6,340 bases of DNA from Bacillota bacterium (GTDB lineage Bacteria > Bacillota > Clostridia > Tissierellales > Peptoniphilaceae), in contig JAEXCD010000123.1 in the NCBI GenBank assembly GCA_023393715.1, forward strand, positions 1 through 6,340. Direction: 5' to 3'. How positions within the stretch are numbered: position 1 is the first letter of the stretch; every line of letters begins with the position of its first letter. Positions 1 through 6,340 of the stretch are shown in pieces. Under the pieces are notes generated by a model. That model did no database searches, was not told the origin of the DNA, and worked only from the letters and a program-made list of their open reading frames with translations. A program made the translations under genes and the position numbers.

Positions 1-288
1 AAGAAAAACGGACTGATTCCGCGCGTAGCGCCGGATCTGTCCATGGAGAATTACTGGTACTACAAGGGCGCGCATCACATCGATCAGATGTGGTCGATTC
101 GCGCCTGCGGTGTGCGCACGCGGCATATCGATCAGGCGCAGAGCATGAATCTGTACATCACGAACGATTACACCTTCCGTCAGATATTGAACCTGTATCT
201 GGCAGCATATCACGAGGGCGTCAAGACGATTTACTACATTCGCTCCAAGAGCCTGGAGGTTGAGGAGTGCACGAGCTGCGCATTGTAA
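1..288 (+). CDS. nrdA: Class I ribonucleotide reductase large (alpha) subunit, C-terminal fragment
   Basis: The frame is open from base 1 and ends at TAA 286-288, so only the last 95 residues of the catalytic subunit are present; the 5' part lies outside the window. This subunit reduces ribonucleoside diphosphates to deoxyribonucleotides in the cytoplasm. Two features mark the family. The adjacent tyrosines (codons 232-237, in TIYYIRS) match the Tyr-Tyr pair of the long-range radical transfer path (Y730/Y731 in E. coli). The C-terminal CTSC (Cys codons 268-270 and 277-279) is the mobile CxxC that re-reduces the active-site disulfide and is itself recharged by thioredoxin or glutaredoxin. The nrdB gene follows after 15 nt, the usual nrdAB arrangement, which strengthens the call. 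The ATG at 43 is internal, since the reading frame is clearly coding upstream of it. The tail is short and ends almost directly after CxxC, as in non-enterobacterial NrdA proteins. Confidence 0.93.
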   Translation, partial: KKNGLIPRVAPDLSMENYWYYKGAHHIDQMWSIRACGVRTRHIDQAQSMNLYITNDYTFRQILNLYLAAYHEGVKTIYYIRSKSLEVEECTSCAL

Positions 289-303
289 CAAAAGGAGAGG
301 GAC

Positions 304-1347
304 ATGGATTTACTGATTCGCAAGCCGCTTTTTAACCCGGACGGGGATACCGATCTGTCGAAGCGGCGGCTCATCAATGGCAATACGACGAATCTGAATG
401 ATTTTAACAACATGAAGTACGGATGGGTGTCGGACTGGTACCGTCAGGCGATGAATAACTTCTGGATTCCGGAAGAGATCAATCTGGCGCAGGACAAGAA
501 GCAGTATCCGATTCTCCCTGCGGCGGAGCGCCGTGCATACGATAAGATTCTCAGCTTCCTCATTTTCCTCGACAGCCTGCAGACGGCTAATTTACCGAAT
601 GTCGGAGAGTACGTCACGGCCAATGAGGTCAACCTCTGTCTGTGCATCCAGACCTTCCAGGAGGCGATCCATTCACAGAGCTACAGCTACATGCTCGATT
701 CGATCTGCGAGCCGAACGAACGAAATGAAATCCTGTACCAGTGGCGCGATGACGAGCACCTCCTGCGCCGAAATCGCTTTATCGGCGATATCTACAACCG
801 CTTCCAGGAGGAGCGGAGCACGGAAAACTTTGCGCGCGTCTGCATGGGCAACTATATCTTAGAGGGGATTTATTTCTACAGCGGGTTTATGTTTTTCTAC
901 AACTGCGCACGAAATGAACGCATGACCGGCTCCGCGCAGGAAATCCGATACATCAACCGAGACGAGAATACGCATCTGTGGCTGTTCCGCAACCTGATTC
1001 GCGAGCTGCAAAAGGAGGAGCCGCAGCTCTTCTCAGAGGAATTAAAGCAGGAATACCGCGCCATGATTCTGGAGGGGGCGCAGCAGGAAATCGCGTGGGG
1101 AAGATATGTCATTGGCGACGACATCGAAGGACTGAACGGTTCGATGATTGAGGATTATATCAAGTATCTCGCGAATCTCCGCTGTGCCGATATCGGCTTA
1201 GAGCCGGTGTTTGAGGGACATGAGACCGAGCCGGAGAGTATGAAGTGGGTATCGCATTACAGTAACGCCAATATGATTAAGACGGACTTTTTTGAAGCGC
1301 GTTCGACCGCCTATGCGAAGAGCGGCGCGCTCATTGACGATTTATAA
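304..1347 (+). CDS. nrdB: Class Ia ribonucleotide reductase small (beta, radical-bearing) subunit
   Basis: This 347-residue protein houses the dinuclear metal centre and the stable tyrosyl radical that starts catalysis in NrdA. All ligand positions of the ferritin-like four-helix core can be read: D90 (in FLDSLQ), E120 and H123 (in EAIHSQSY), E187 (in ILEGIY), E221 and H224 (in RDENTH). The radical tyrosine is Y127, four residues after H123 as in E. coli Y122, so this is not a Chlamydia-type Phe variant (class Ic). W54 in NFWIPEE and D220 match the Trp and Asp of the radical transfer route. Y337, ten residues from the C-terminus, may correspond to the mobile tail tyrosine (E. coli Y356). The C-terminal peptide (GALIDDL) would dock on NrdA. 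The start is fixed by AAAGGAGAGG at 291-300, with AGGAG six bases before the ATG. It lies 15 nt after nrdA, so the two are co-transcribed. Length is near normal for the family (E. coli 375). No defect was seen. Confidence 0.96.
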   Translation: MDLLIRKPLFNPDGDTDLSKRRLINGNTTNLNDFNNMKYGWVSDWYRQAMNNFWIPEEINLAQDKKQYPILPAAERRAYDKILSFLIFLDSLQTANLPNVGEYVTANEVNLCLCIQTFQEAIHSQSYSYMLDSICEPNERNEILYQWRDDEHLLRRNRFIGDIYNRFQEERSTENFARVCMGNYILEGIYFYSGFMFFYNCARNERMTGSAQEIRYINRDENTHLWLFRNLIRELQKEEPQLFSEELKQEYRAMILEGAQQEIAWGRYVIGDDIEGLNGSMIEDYIKYLANLRCADIGLEPVFEGHETEPESMKWVSHYSNANMIKTDFFEARSTAYAKSGALIDDL

Positions 1348-1358
1348 AGGAGGGCGAC

Positions 1359-2126
1359 ATGAAGCCGATCATTGGCATTACGGCCAATTATGTGGACGAC
1401 GACCGCATGGGCATAGGCAGTCACATCGGTGCGAAGCATCAGGATTGGATGGCTTTGGCGGCGGACTATGTGCGTTCTGTTCGCCGCGCGGGAGGCGTTC
1501 CGGTGATTCTGCCGATTGTCGAGGAGGGGGACCACCTCTGCGCCTATATTGAGGCGGTGGATGGGGTGATCTTCAGCGGCGGCTCGGATATTGATCCGTC
1601 GTGCTACGGCGAGTGGCCCAGCCCGCGCCTCGGGCGGGTAATTCCCGCTCGGGACCGATTTGAAATCGCGCTGGCGCGTAAGCTGATTTATGAGACCGAC
1701 ATCCCCGTTTTGGGAATCTGCCGCGGGCTGCAGCTGATCAATGTCGCGCTGGGGGGCTCGCTTTACCAGGATCTGGGCACCCAGTTTCCGAATGCTATGG
1801 CACACGGGGGCAGCAATTTCCCGAAGTGGGAGGCGATGCACCGCGTCACGATTGTTTCCGGAACGGAAACGGCGCGCGTATTGGGCGTGTCGGAAATGGG
1901 CGTCAACAGCCTGCACCATCAGGCGATCAAAGAGACAGCGCCATCGCTTCGTGTTACAATGAAGAGTGCAGACGGCGTAATCGAGGGCGTCGAGGGAACG
2001 GAGCGCGCCGATTTGATCGCCGTACAGTGGCATCCGGAAATGATGACGGACCGGCACGAGGAACACCTGCTTTTGTTCCGCGATTTGGTTCGCCGCGCGC
2101 AGGAGCGCCGCCAGAGAAGGCGGTAA
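1359..2126 (+). CDS. Gamma-glutamyl-gamma-aminobutyrate hydrolase family protein (class I glutamine amidotransferase fold, peptidase C26)
   Basis: This 255-residue cytosolic protein has a complete catalytic triad: nucleophile C121 in LGICRGLQ (nucleophile elbow), H225 and E227 in QWHPE. SGGSDIDP (73-80) and NSLHHQAIK (183-191) are typical of the PuuD/C26 branch and are not expected in GuaA- or PyrG-type domains. Known members hydrolyse gamma-glutamyl amide bonds, such as gamma-glutamyl-GABA in putrescine breakdown, or gamma-glutamyl peptides and other gamma-glutamyl amines; the substrate here cannot be read from sequence. The start is set by AGGAGG at 1348-1353, five bases before the ATG. The gene begins 11 nt after the nrdB stop, so it is probably in the nrd transcript, although no pathway links it to ribonucleotide reduction. 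No other puu gene is in the window, so I give no symbol. The C-terminus is unusually arginine-rich (RRAQERRQRRR, 245-255), which may just be a local extension. The reading frame is intact. Confidence 0.9.
   Translation: MKPIIGITANYVDDDRMGIGSHIGAKHQDWMALAADYVRSVRRAGGVPVILPIVEEGDHLCAYIEAVDGVIFSGGSDIDPSCYGEWPSPRLGRVIPARDRFEIALARKLIYETDIPVLGICRGLQLINVALGGSLYQDLGTQFPNAMAHGGSNFPKWEAMHRVTIVSGTETARVLGVSEMGVNSLHHQAIKETAPSLRVTMKSADGVIEGVEGTERADLIAVQWHPEMMTDRHEEHLLLFRDLVRRAQERRQRRR
1932..1960 (+). promoter_or_regulatory. Candidate internal sigma-70/SigA promoter upstream of the defence operon
   Basis: Inside the 3' part of the PuuD-like gene there is a GAGACA hexamer (1932-1937, four of six matches to TTGACA). 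After exactly 17 bases comes TACAAT (1955-1960, five of six matches to TATAAT), preceded by TG at 1952-1953, an extended -10 element. Transcription would start near 1967, about 220 nt before the sngA start. The spacing and the extended -10 make it better than a chance hexamer, but it lies in coding sequence and no experiment supports it. Confidence 0.35.
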
Positions 2127-2187
2127 TTCGTTCACCGCTTTCGGCGGGCGGGCGCGCTCGCGGAGTCCTGCGCCGGAAGGGGGAAGC
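2108..2187 (+). other. GC-rich linker between the PuuD-like gene and sngA, with small inverted repeats but no terminator
   Basis: The 61 nt between the stop at 2126 and the ATG at 2188 is GC-rich. Three small hairpins can be drawn. CCGCC (2108-2112) pairs with GGCGG (2119-2123), within the end of the PuuD-like gene. CCGC (2135-2138) pairs with GCGG (2144-2147). GGCGC (2151-2155) pairs with GCGCC (2170-2174). None is followed by a run of T, so an intrinsic terminator is not supported and read-through from the nrd transcript into sngA is possible. The ribosome binding site for sngA is the AAGGGGGA at 2177-2184. No hexamer pair resembling a promoter was seen in the linker itself. Confidence 0.4.
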
Positions 2188-4140
2188 ATGAAGTACAAGG
2201 AACAATTCAATCGGTGGATTCTGGAGCAGCTGACGGACCCCTCGTTGAGAAAAATCGTGCAGGAGCGCATGAAACAGGCGTCCGCCGAAGTGATTGTTAC
2301 CGAAGTCGGGGCGGAGAGCGGCGTACTGCCCGATGCATGTGACACGGCTCAGGGGGGCGCTGCGCCGTGGGAAAGCGAAGCGGTTCAGCGATGGATCGAC
2401 CGGCACGCGTATCGGCCGGACGGATACTGGCTGGAGCGGCTTTTTACGCACAACCTTTTTTATGAAGCACAAACCGAGCAGCTCACGAAACAAAGTGGGC
2501 TGCTTTTCGAGCACTTGGCGCAATTTATCAATGCGCTTTTCTACGAAAGAAAGCATCAGCGGGAGTGGGACGAGTCCGAGGCCCGGTGGAATGAGGTGCT
2601 CCTCGATTTACCAACGCTGGAACGTCTGTACCGGGAGGCACAGCGTGCCGTGCGTTCTCATTACGCGGGCGACGGCTCGCCCGTCGAGCCGTTTCGTTCC
2701 GGATATTGGGGCCGCCGTCTGGGCGAAACGCGCATGGAGGCCGTCGCCGGGCTGGCCGAGCGCGTTTTAGCCGGCTTGCCGCAGATGGATGCGGCGACGC
2801 AAAGTGCGTTGGGCTATACGGAGAACGGCTTCAAAATTACGTGGTGGGATCCTTGCGGTGCGCTTCGCCAGGAGGTGTCGTATACCCCGAAGCAGCTGGC
2901 GCGCTATGCGCCCGAGCTGCGGCAAAAAACCTTTTTCTGGAGTTATCCCTGTCTCGTGAAGCGAGCGCTTTGTCAATATGACCGGGTGTGTGACACCCTG
3001 GAAAATGAGCTTCGGGAGGGTCGGATTCCCTGGCGAAATCTCTCCATGAAGCGTTATTTGCAGCGCCTGACCGGCGGGATGATGCGAGCCGATCGGGCGC
3101 AGCGCTATCACTTCTCCGACGTGCTCCTTCGCCTGTGCGAACAATCCGTGCGGCGTTCGATCGGAGGAATGCCGCTGCTCCGCGAGGAGAGTCTTCGACT
3201 CGAGCTGAAGCGCCGTCTTCCTACGCCAATCGAGCAGGCAGTGCTCGATTGCCTGGAGCATGAGTCGATTCCCCCGCTGTCGGCGGCGGAGGTTTTTCTT
3301 CTCGAAAAGGGGCTGCGCAATGGGCGGGCGATCCTTACTGCATGGGTGAGGACGCAGGCGAGGACCCCGGAGAAGTGGATTCTTCTTTTTAACGGCTGTA
3401 CTGCAAAGGACGCACTTCGCATACTGCAGGGGATGGCGCCGTTATCGGCCGATTCGCTCCAGCGGCTTTGCTTCTATCTGGAGGCGGCGGTGAAGGGCAG
3501 CGTGAGCAAGGCACATCGCAGCGAGATGAACCGATTGATTCATCCGAGCCAACAGGCCGCTTTTGCCCTGCTGTGCAAGCAGGGAGCGCTTTTGACGGAC
3601 GCTTCCCGCACAAACTGGGCGAGCGAGCTTTCCGAAAAATTGGAGGCATTGGCGAAGCCGCGTCTGCGCCGCGTGCATCTCGACCGAACCCGTGTCGTGG
3701 CTTCGCGCCTTGCGCTGGAAAAAACGGTGTCGCTCATCGAACGGTTTGTCGATGCCGCCCCTGAGGACCTTTCCGGGAAAGCAACGGGAGAAGCAGCCGC
3801 GGCGCAGTCCGAGCTCGGGAAAGAGGAGCGGGCGGATCGGGAGCAAGGGCTGACGAGCGCACAGAAGGAGCTTCTGGCTCAGATCCTGCTGCAAATGAAG
3901 CAGGGAGCGGGAGGAGTCGACGAGGCCTGGGCGTGTCAGTGGGCGCGCAGCAGAGGACGCTCCATCGAGGCGGAAATCGCGGACCTCAACGAGCAGCTCT
4001 TTGAGGAGCTGGGGGTCGAGCTGCTGTTCTGGACAGAAGGACAGCTCGCGTTCGATCCGTCGGATGCGGCGTGGGTGAAAGAACAGCTTTCGCCGGAGAA
4101 AACAGAAGGAGTGAGGGATGAGGTACGGCAGCACAAATGA
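2188..4140 (+). CDS. sngA: TerB-C domain protein, probable Shango component SngA
   Basis: This 650-residue soluble protein shows no signal peptide or membrane segment. The recognisable part is the C-terminal third. Residues 496-522 (VHLDRTRVVASR then EKTVSLIERF) match the LD-x-x-R-x-x-x-x-R pattern at the start of TerB-C domains. Residues 555-634 match the remainder, including the IADLNEQLFEELG stretch (597-609). Between them lies a charged, Ala/Glu-rich linker (about 524-554). The first 490 residues are rich in Arg, Leu and Trp and look mostly helical; I could not place a TerB-N or an acidic TerB core domain in them. The role is inferred from context: it overlaps a BrxD-like ATPase gene by 23 nt and is followed by an Lhr-like helicase gene, the Shango order TerB-like/ATPase/helicase. 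TerB-family proteins have been proposed as adaptors or sensors in stress and defence systems, but the molecular activity is unknown. A purine-rich AAGGGGGA lies just before the ATG. The alternative is an uncharacterised TerB-C protein outside Shango. Confidence 0.78.
   Translation: MKYKEQFNRWILEQLTDPSLRKIVQERMKQASAEVIVTEVGAESGVLPDACDTAQGGAAPWESEAVQRWIDRHAYRPDGYWLERLFTHNLFYEAQTEQLTKQSGLLFEHLAQFINALFYERKHQREWDESEARWNEVLLDLPTLERLYREAQRAVRSHYAGDGSPVEPFRSGYWGRRLGETRMEAVAGLAERVLAGLPQMDAATQSALGYTENGFKITWWDPCGALRQEVSYTPKQLARYAPELRQKTFFWSYPCLVKRALCQYDRVCDTLENELREGRIPWRNLSMKRYLQRLTGGMMRADRAQRYHFSDVLLRLCEQSVRRSIGGMPLLREESLRLELKRRLPTPIEQAVLDCLEHESIPPLSAAEVFLLEKGLRNGRAILTAWVRTQARTPEKWILLFNGCTAKDALRILQGMAPLSADSLQRLCFYLEAAVKGSVSKAHRSEMNRLIHPSQQAAFALLCKQGALLTDASRTNWASELSEKLEALAKPRLRRVHLDRTRVVASRLALEKTVSLIERFVDAAPEDLSGKATGEAAAAQSELGKEERADREQGLTSAQKELLAQILLQMKQGAGGVDEAWACQWARSRGRSIEAEIADLNEQLFEELGVELLFWTEGQLAFDPSDAAWVKEQLSPEKTEGVRDEVRQHK
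4106..4111 (+). promoter_or_regulatory. Ribosome binding site that fixes the sngB start
   Basis: AAGGAG sits six bases before the ATG at 4118, inside the last codons of sngA. It supports a start that overlaps sngA by 23 nt. The ATGA at 4137-4140, which covers the sngA stop, is in a different frame from sngB and is not the start. Confidence 0.7.
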
Positions 4141-5473
4141 GAGAACAAAAGCGCCGCAGCAGATTCGAGAGCGGGAAGCGCAGGCAATTCTCACGGCGCT
4201 GGAGGCCGGTGTTGTTCCGCAGATCGGGGTTCAGCACCTTTTGGTCGGCCGTCAGAAAGAGGTAGAAGAGATCATTCGCGTGCTGGATCGCGTCGCCGGC
4301 GGCGCGTCGGATTTTCGGCTCTGGGTTGGCGATTTCGGTTCGGGAAAGAGCTTCATCCTTCGGACGATTGAGCAGCTGGCGCTGCAGAAGGGATTTGTCT
4401 GTGCGACGGTCGATCTGACACCGGCGAGAAGGTTTCAGGCATCGGACGGAAAGGGCGTTGCCCTGTATGCGGAGATTCTGCGCCAGATACACACGAGAGC
4501 GGCGGCGCCCGGGCAGGCGATGTCCTCCATACTGGAGCGATGGCTGCGCGAGGAATGTGAAAAAATGGGATTTTCCGTTTGGGATGGGGATGAGGATGAC
4601 GCGCAGCTGATGCAGGCAGAGCGTCATATTTTCGATCGCATCGGCGCTCTTCGCTCCGCAGGGCTTGCCTATGAGCTGGCGCAATGCATTGTCTGCTTTT
4701 TCCGGGGTGCGGTTCGGGGAGACGGGATGCTTCGCCTACAGACTTTGAGGTGGTTGGGGGGCCAGATTCCGACAAAAACGGAGGCGCGCCGAACGCTTGG
4801 CATCGGGCAGATTGTCACTGACGATAACTGGACGACGCTGCTTTTCAACCTATGCGAGCTGTTTCGCTGCATGGGCTATCGCGGCTTTGTAGTTCAGTTT
4901 GACGAAGTGGTCAATCTGTATAAATTGCCGCGCACACAGACGAGGGAACAGAATTACGAACGTATTCTCAATCTGTACAACGAGTGCAAGGGCGGCGCTG
5001 TGGAGGGCCTTTTTCTCAATTTGGGCGCGACGCGCAAAACCGTTTTTGACGAACGGCGCGGGATGTGCAGCTACGGCGCGTTAAAAGGGCGATTCGGCGT
5101 TCCGTCGCAGGCGCTCGACGAATGGACGGACGCGCAGGCGACGGTACAGCAGCTCAGGCCGCTCACGGACGAAGAAATCTTCACGCTGCTCGAAAAAATA
5201 CAGGATGTTTTTTGTACGGTACACAGAAATACCGCGCTTTTTACGGAAAAACACATCGCCATGTATATGGAAGCGCAGCTCAATCGACCGGGGGCATCCG
5301 AGTTTTTGACGCCCCGCGCGGTGATTAAGGATTTTCTGCAGCTGCTCAGCCTGATGAACCAGCATCCCGATACCCCGCCCGAGGAATGGCTCGCGCGCAG
5401 ATTTGGCCAACTGGGCGTTTGGGAGCGCGATCAGGAAGACCACGACGACGATTTCGATATCGAGATTTATTGA
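4118..5473 (+). CDS. sngB: BrxD/DUF2791-family P-loop ATPase, probable Shango component SngB
   Basis: This 451-residue AAA+-like ATPase belongs to the DUF2791 family that includes BREX BrxD. The N-terminal helix with AILTALEAGVVP (23-34) and LLVGRQKEV (41-49) is the usual lead-in to the P-loop. Walker A is GDFGSGKS (71-78), with K77 and S78 for phosphate and Mg binding. Walker B is the hydrophobic run ending in FDE (D262, E263; stretch 256-263), with E263 the likely catalytic base. LNLGATRKT (300-308) fits sensor 1. The following DERRGMCSYGALKGRF (311-326) is a family-typical stretch that may hold the arginine finger. Residues 346-410 look like the C-terminal helical lid, with R400 in TPRAVIKDF a possible sensor 2. 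The protein ends in a strongly acidic tail (D438 to I450). It probably powers a nucleic-acid or protein remodelling step with the flanking helicase. It overlaps sngA by 23 nt and ends one base before the helicase start. In BREX type 2, BrxD also sits beside an Lhr-like helicase, but no PglX or PglZ is visible here. Confidence 0.87.
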   Translation: MRYGSTNERTKAPQQIREREAQAILTALEAGVVPQIGVQHLLVGRQKEVEEIIRVLDRVAGGASDFRLWVGDFGSGKSFILRTIEQLALQKGFVCATVDLTPARRFQASDGKGVALYAEILRQIHTRAAAPGQAMSSILERWLREECEKMGFSVWDGDEDDAQLMQAERHIFDRIGALRSAGLAYELAQCIVCFFRGAVRGDGMLRLQTLRWLGGQIPTKTEARRTLGIGQIVTDDNWTTLLFNLCELFRCMGYRGFVVQFDEVVNLYKLPRTQTREQNYERILNLYNECKGGAVEGLFLNLGATRKTVFDERRGMCSYGALKGRFGVPSQALDEWTDAQATVQQLRPLTDEEIFTLLEKIQDVFCTVHRNTALFTEKHIAMYMEAQLNRPGASEFLTPRAVIKDFLQLLSLMNQHPDTPPEEWLARRFGQLGVWERDQEDHDDDFDIEIY

Positions 5474-5474
5474 C

Positions 5475-6340
5475 ATGAACGCGTACGAGTATTTATCACA
5501 GCCTGTTCGCCGCTATATTTTTGAGAAGGGATGGAAACGGCTGCGCCCCATTCAGGCGGCCGCGATTAAAATGGTTCGGGAAACCGAGGACAATCTGGTG
5601 CTCATCGCCCCAACCGCGTCGGGGAAGACAGAAGCGGCGTTTTTTCCTGCGATTTCCGAGGTTTCCGATTGGTCGGCGGGGATTCGTATTCTCGTCATTT
5701 CGCCGCTGATCGCGTTGATCAATGATCAATTCCGCCGCGTCGAGGAGCTGTGCGGGGAATTGGCTATTCCGGTCACGGCCTGGCACGGCGAGGCCAATGC
5801 CGCCGCGAAGAAACGCCTGCTCCGGGAACCGAGGGGCATTGTCCTCATCACGCCGGAATCGCTGGAGGCGATGCTCGATCACCGACCCGCGGAGGCGCGG
5901 ACGCTCTTCTCGTCGCTCGAGTGGATTTTTATCGACGAGCTGCACAGCTTTTTGGGGACGCCGCGCGGGATTCAGCTGCAGTCGCTGCTTCAGCGGATGA
6001 GAGACCTTGAAGCGAAAAATCCGCGCTGTCTGGCGATGAGCGCGACGATTGCGCACAAGTCCTTTCCGCTCTGCCGGGATTTCTTCGCAAACGGCCGGGC
6101 GACGCGCATTTTGCTGGATCGGAAAACACCGCAGCCGCAGTCGCATTTATTTTTTCAGCCGGCAGAGCAGGAGGAGCAAGCTCTTTCGCCGGATCTGGTG
6201 GATGCGATTTACCGGCAGGCCGTACACAAGAATCTTCTGATCTTCGCAAATACGAGGAGAAGCGTTGAGGAGCTGGCTCACGCGCTGCAGCGTCGTCAGG
6301 AGGAGACGGGAGAGGACGTGCATTTCTTCGCGCACCATTC
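5475..6340 (+). CDS. sngC: Lhr/BrxHI-like superfamily 2 helicase, probable Shango component SngC (N-terminal part; runs off the window)
   Basis: The frame opens at ATG 5475 and is still open at the right edge, giving 288 residues of a larger protein. Superfamily 2 motifs appear in order: RPIQ (24-27, Q motif), APTASGKTE (45-53, motif I/Walker A), SPLIALINDQ (76-85, Ia), ITPESLE (125-131, Ib), DELH (154-157, motif II), MSAT (188-191, III), LIFANTRRSVE (255-265, IV), and the beginning of FFAHH (284-288), which in Lhr proteins leads to HHGSL. The DELH box plus HSFLGTPRGIQLQSLL (157-172) resembles Lhr and BrxHI helicases more than RecQ or Cas3. It is expected to translocate on nucleic acid using ATP. 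The start lies one base after the sngB stop (TGACATG) with no good Shine-Dalgarno sequence, so translation is probably coupled to sngB. The start choice is supported because conserved-looking sequence (GWKRLRPIQ) begins about 20 residues in. The accessory C-terminal domains are outside the window. Confidence 0.88.
   Translation, partial: MNAYEYLSQPVRRYIFEKGWKRLRPIQAAAIKMVRETEDNLVLIAPTASGKTEAAFFPAISEVSDWSAGIRILVISPLIALINDQFRRVEELCGELAIPVTAWHGEANAAAKKRLLREPRGIVLITPESLEAMLDHRPAEARTLFSSLEWIFIDELHSFLGTPRGIQLQSLLQRMRDLEAKNPRCLAMSATIAHKSFPLCRDFFANGRATRILLDRKTPQPQSHLFFQPAEQEEQALSPDLVDAIYRQAVHKNLLIFANTRRSVEELAHALQRRQEETGEDVHFFAHH

Noticed and set aside
304..1347. Class Ic (Mn/Fe, Phe in place of the radical Tyr) small subunit
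   Set aside because: Y127 is present at the radical position four residues after H123, so a tyrosyl radical enzyme is the simpler reading.
2108..2174. Rho-independent terminator after the PuuD-like gene
   Set aside because: The hairpin stems are only 4-5 bp and none is followed by a T-run.
1311..2345. 344-codon open frame on the - strand across the end of nrdB, the PuuD-like gene and the start of sngA
   Set aside because: It lies opposite three supported genes with intact motifs, shows no recognisable protein features, and long antisense frames are common in GC-rich coding DNA.
3442..4194. 250-codon open frame on the - strand opposite the end of sngA
   Set aside because: The TerB-C hallmark lies on the + strand here, and the antisense product has no family-like motif.
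5496..6146. 216-codon open frame on the - strand opposite the helicase gene
   Set aside because: The + strand carries superfamily 2 helicase motifs I, Ia, Ib, II and III across the same bases; the antisense product is a low-complexity Arg-rich shadow.
4118..6340. Part of a BREX type 2 (BrxD plus BrxHI) locus
   Set aside because: The ATPase and helicase resemble BrxD and BrxHI, but the gene before them is a TerB-C protein and no pglX, pglZ, brxC or brxF is present; Shango explains all three genes. Genes beyond the right edge could still change this.

Overview
The window reads entirely on the + strand and holds six tightly packed genes: the 3' end of nrdA, nrdB, a class I glutamine-amidotransferase-fold hydrolase (PuuD-like, peptidase C26), and three genes forming what looks like a Shango-type anti-phage operon (sngA-sngB-sngC). 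The last gene runs off the right edge. No rRNA, tRNA, CRISPR, transposase or att site was seen.

Organism: strong AGGAGG-type ribosome binding sites, very short intergenic gaps and moderate-to-high GC suggest a GC-richer Bacillota. A Selenomonas/Megasphaera-like Negativicute is my best guess, but this is an impression from style and not a firm assignment.

Layout. Bases 1-288 encode the C-terminus of the class I ribonucleotide reductase large subunit, with the tyrosine pair and terminal CxxC visible. Bases 304-1347 encode the small, radical-bearing subunit NrdB with every metal ligand and the radical tyrosine intact. Bases 1359-2126 encode an intact PuuD-like hydrolase 11 nt after nrdB, probably in the same transcript. 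A GC-rich 61-nt linker follows, without a convincing terminator.

Bases 2188-4140 encode a 650-residue protein carrying TerB-C hallmarks. Bases 4118-5473 encode a BrxD/DUF2791-family P-loop ATPase that overlaps it by 23 nt. From 5475 to the edge runs an Lhr/BrxHI-like superfamily 2 helicase, one nucleotide after the ATPase stop. TerB-like protein + DUF2791 ATPase + DEAD/DEAH-type helicase is the gene set of Shango, an anti-phage system described in the 2022-2023 defence-system surveys (from memory).

How they may work together: NrdA/NrdB make deoxyribonucleotides. The three downstream genes are so tightly coupled that they are almost certainly co-translated, and presumably their products act together on nucleic acid, with the helicase and ATPase as motor components and the TerB-like protein as an adaptor or sensor. 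A defence operon directly downstream of a housekeeping nrd operon suggests an insertion site. A candidate internal promoter inside the PuuD-like gene could give it independent transcription.
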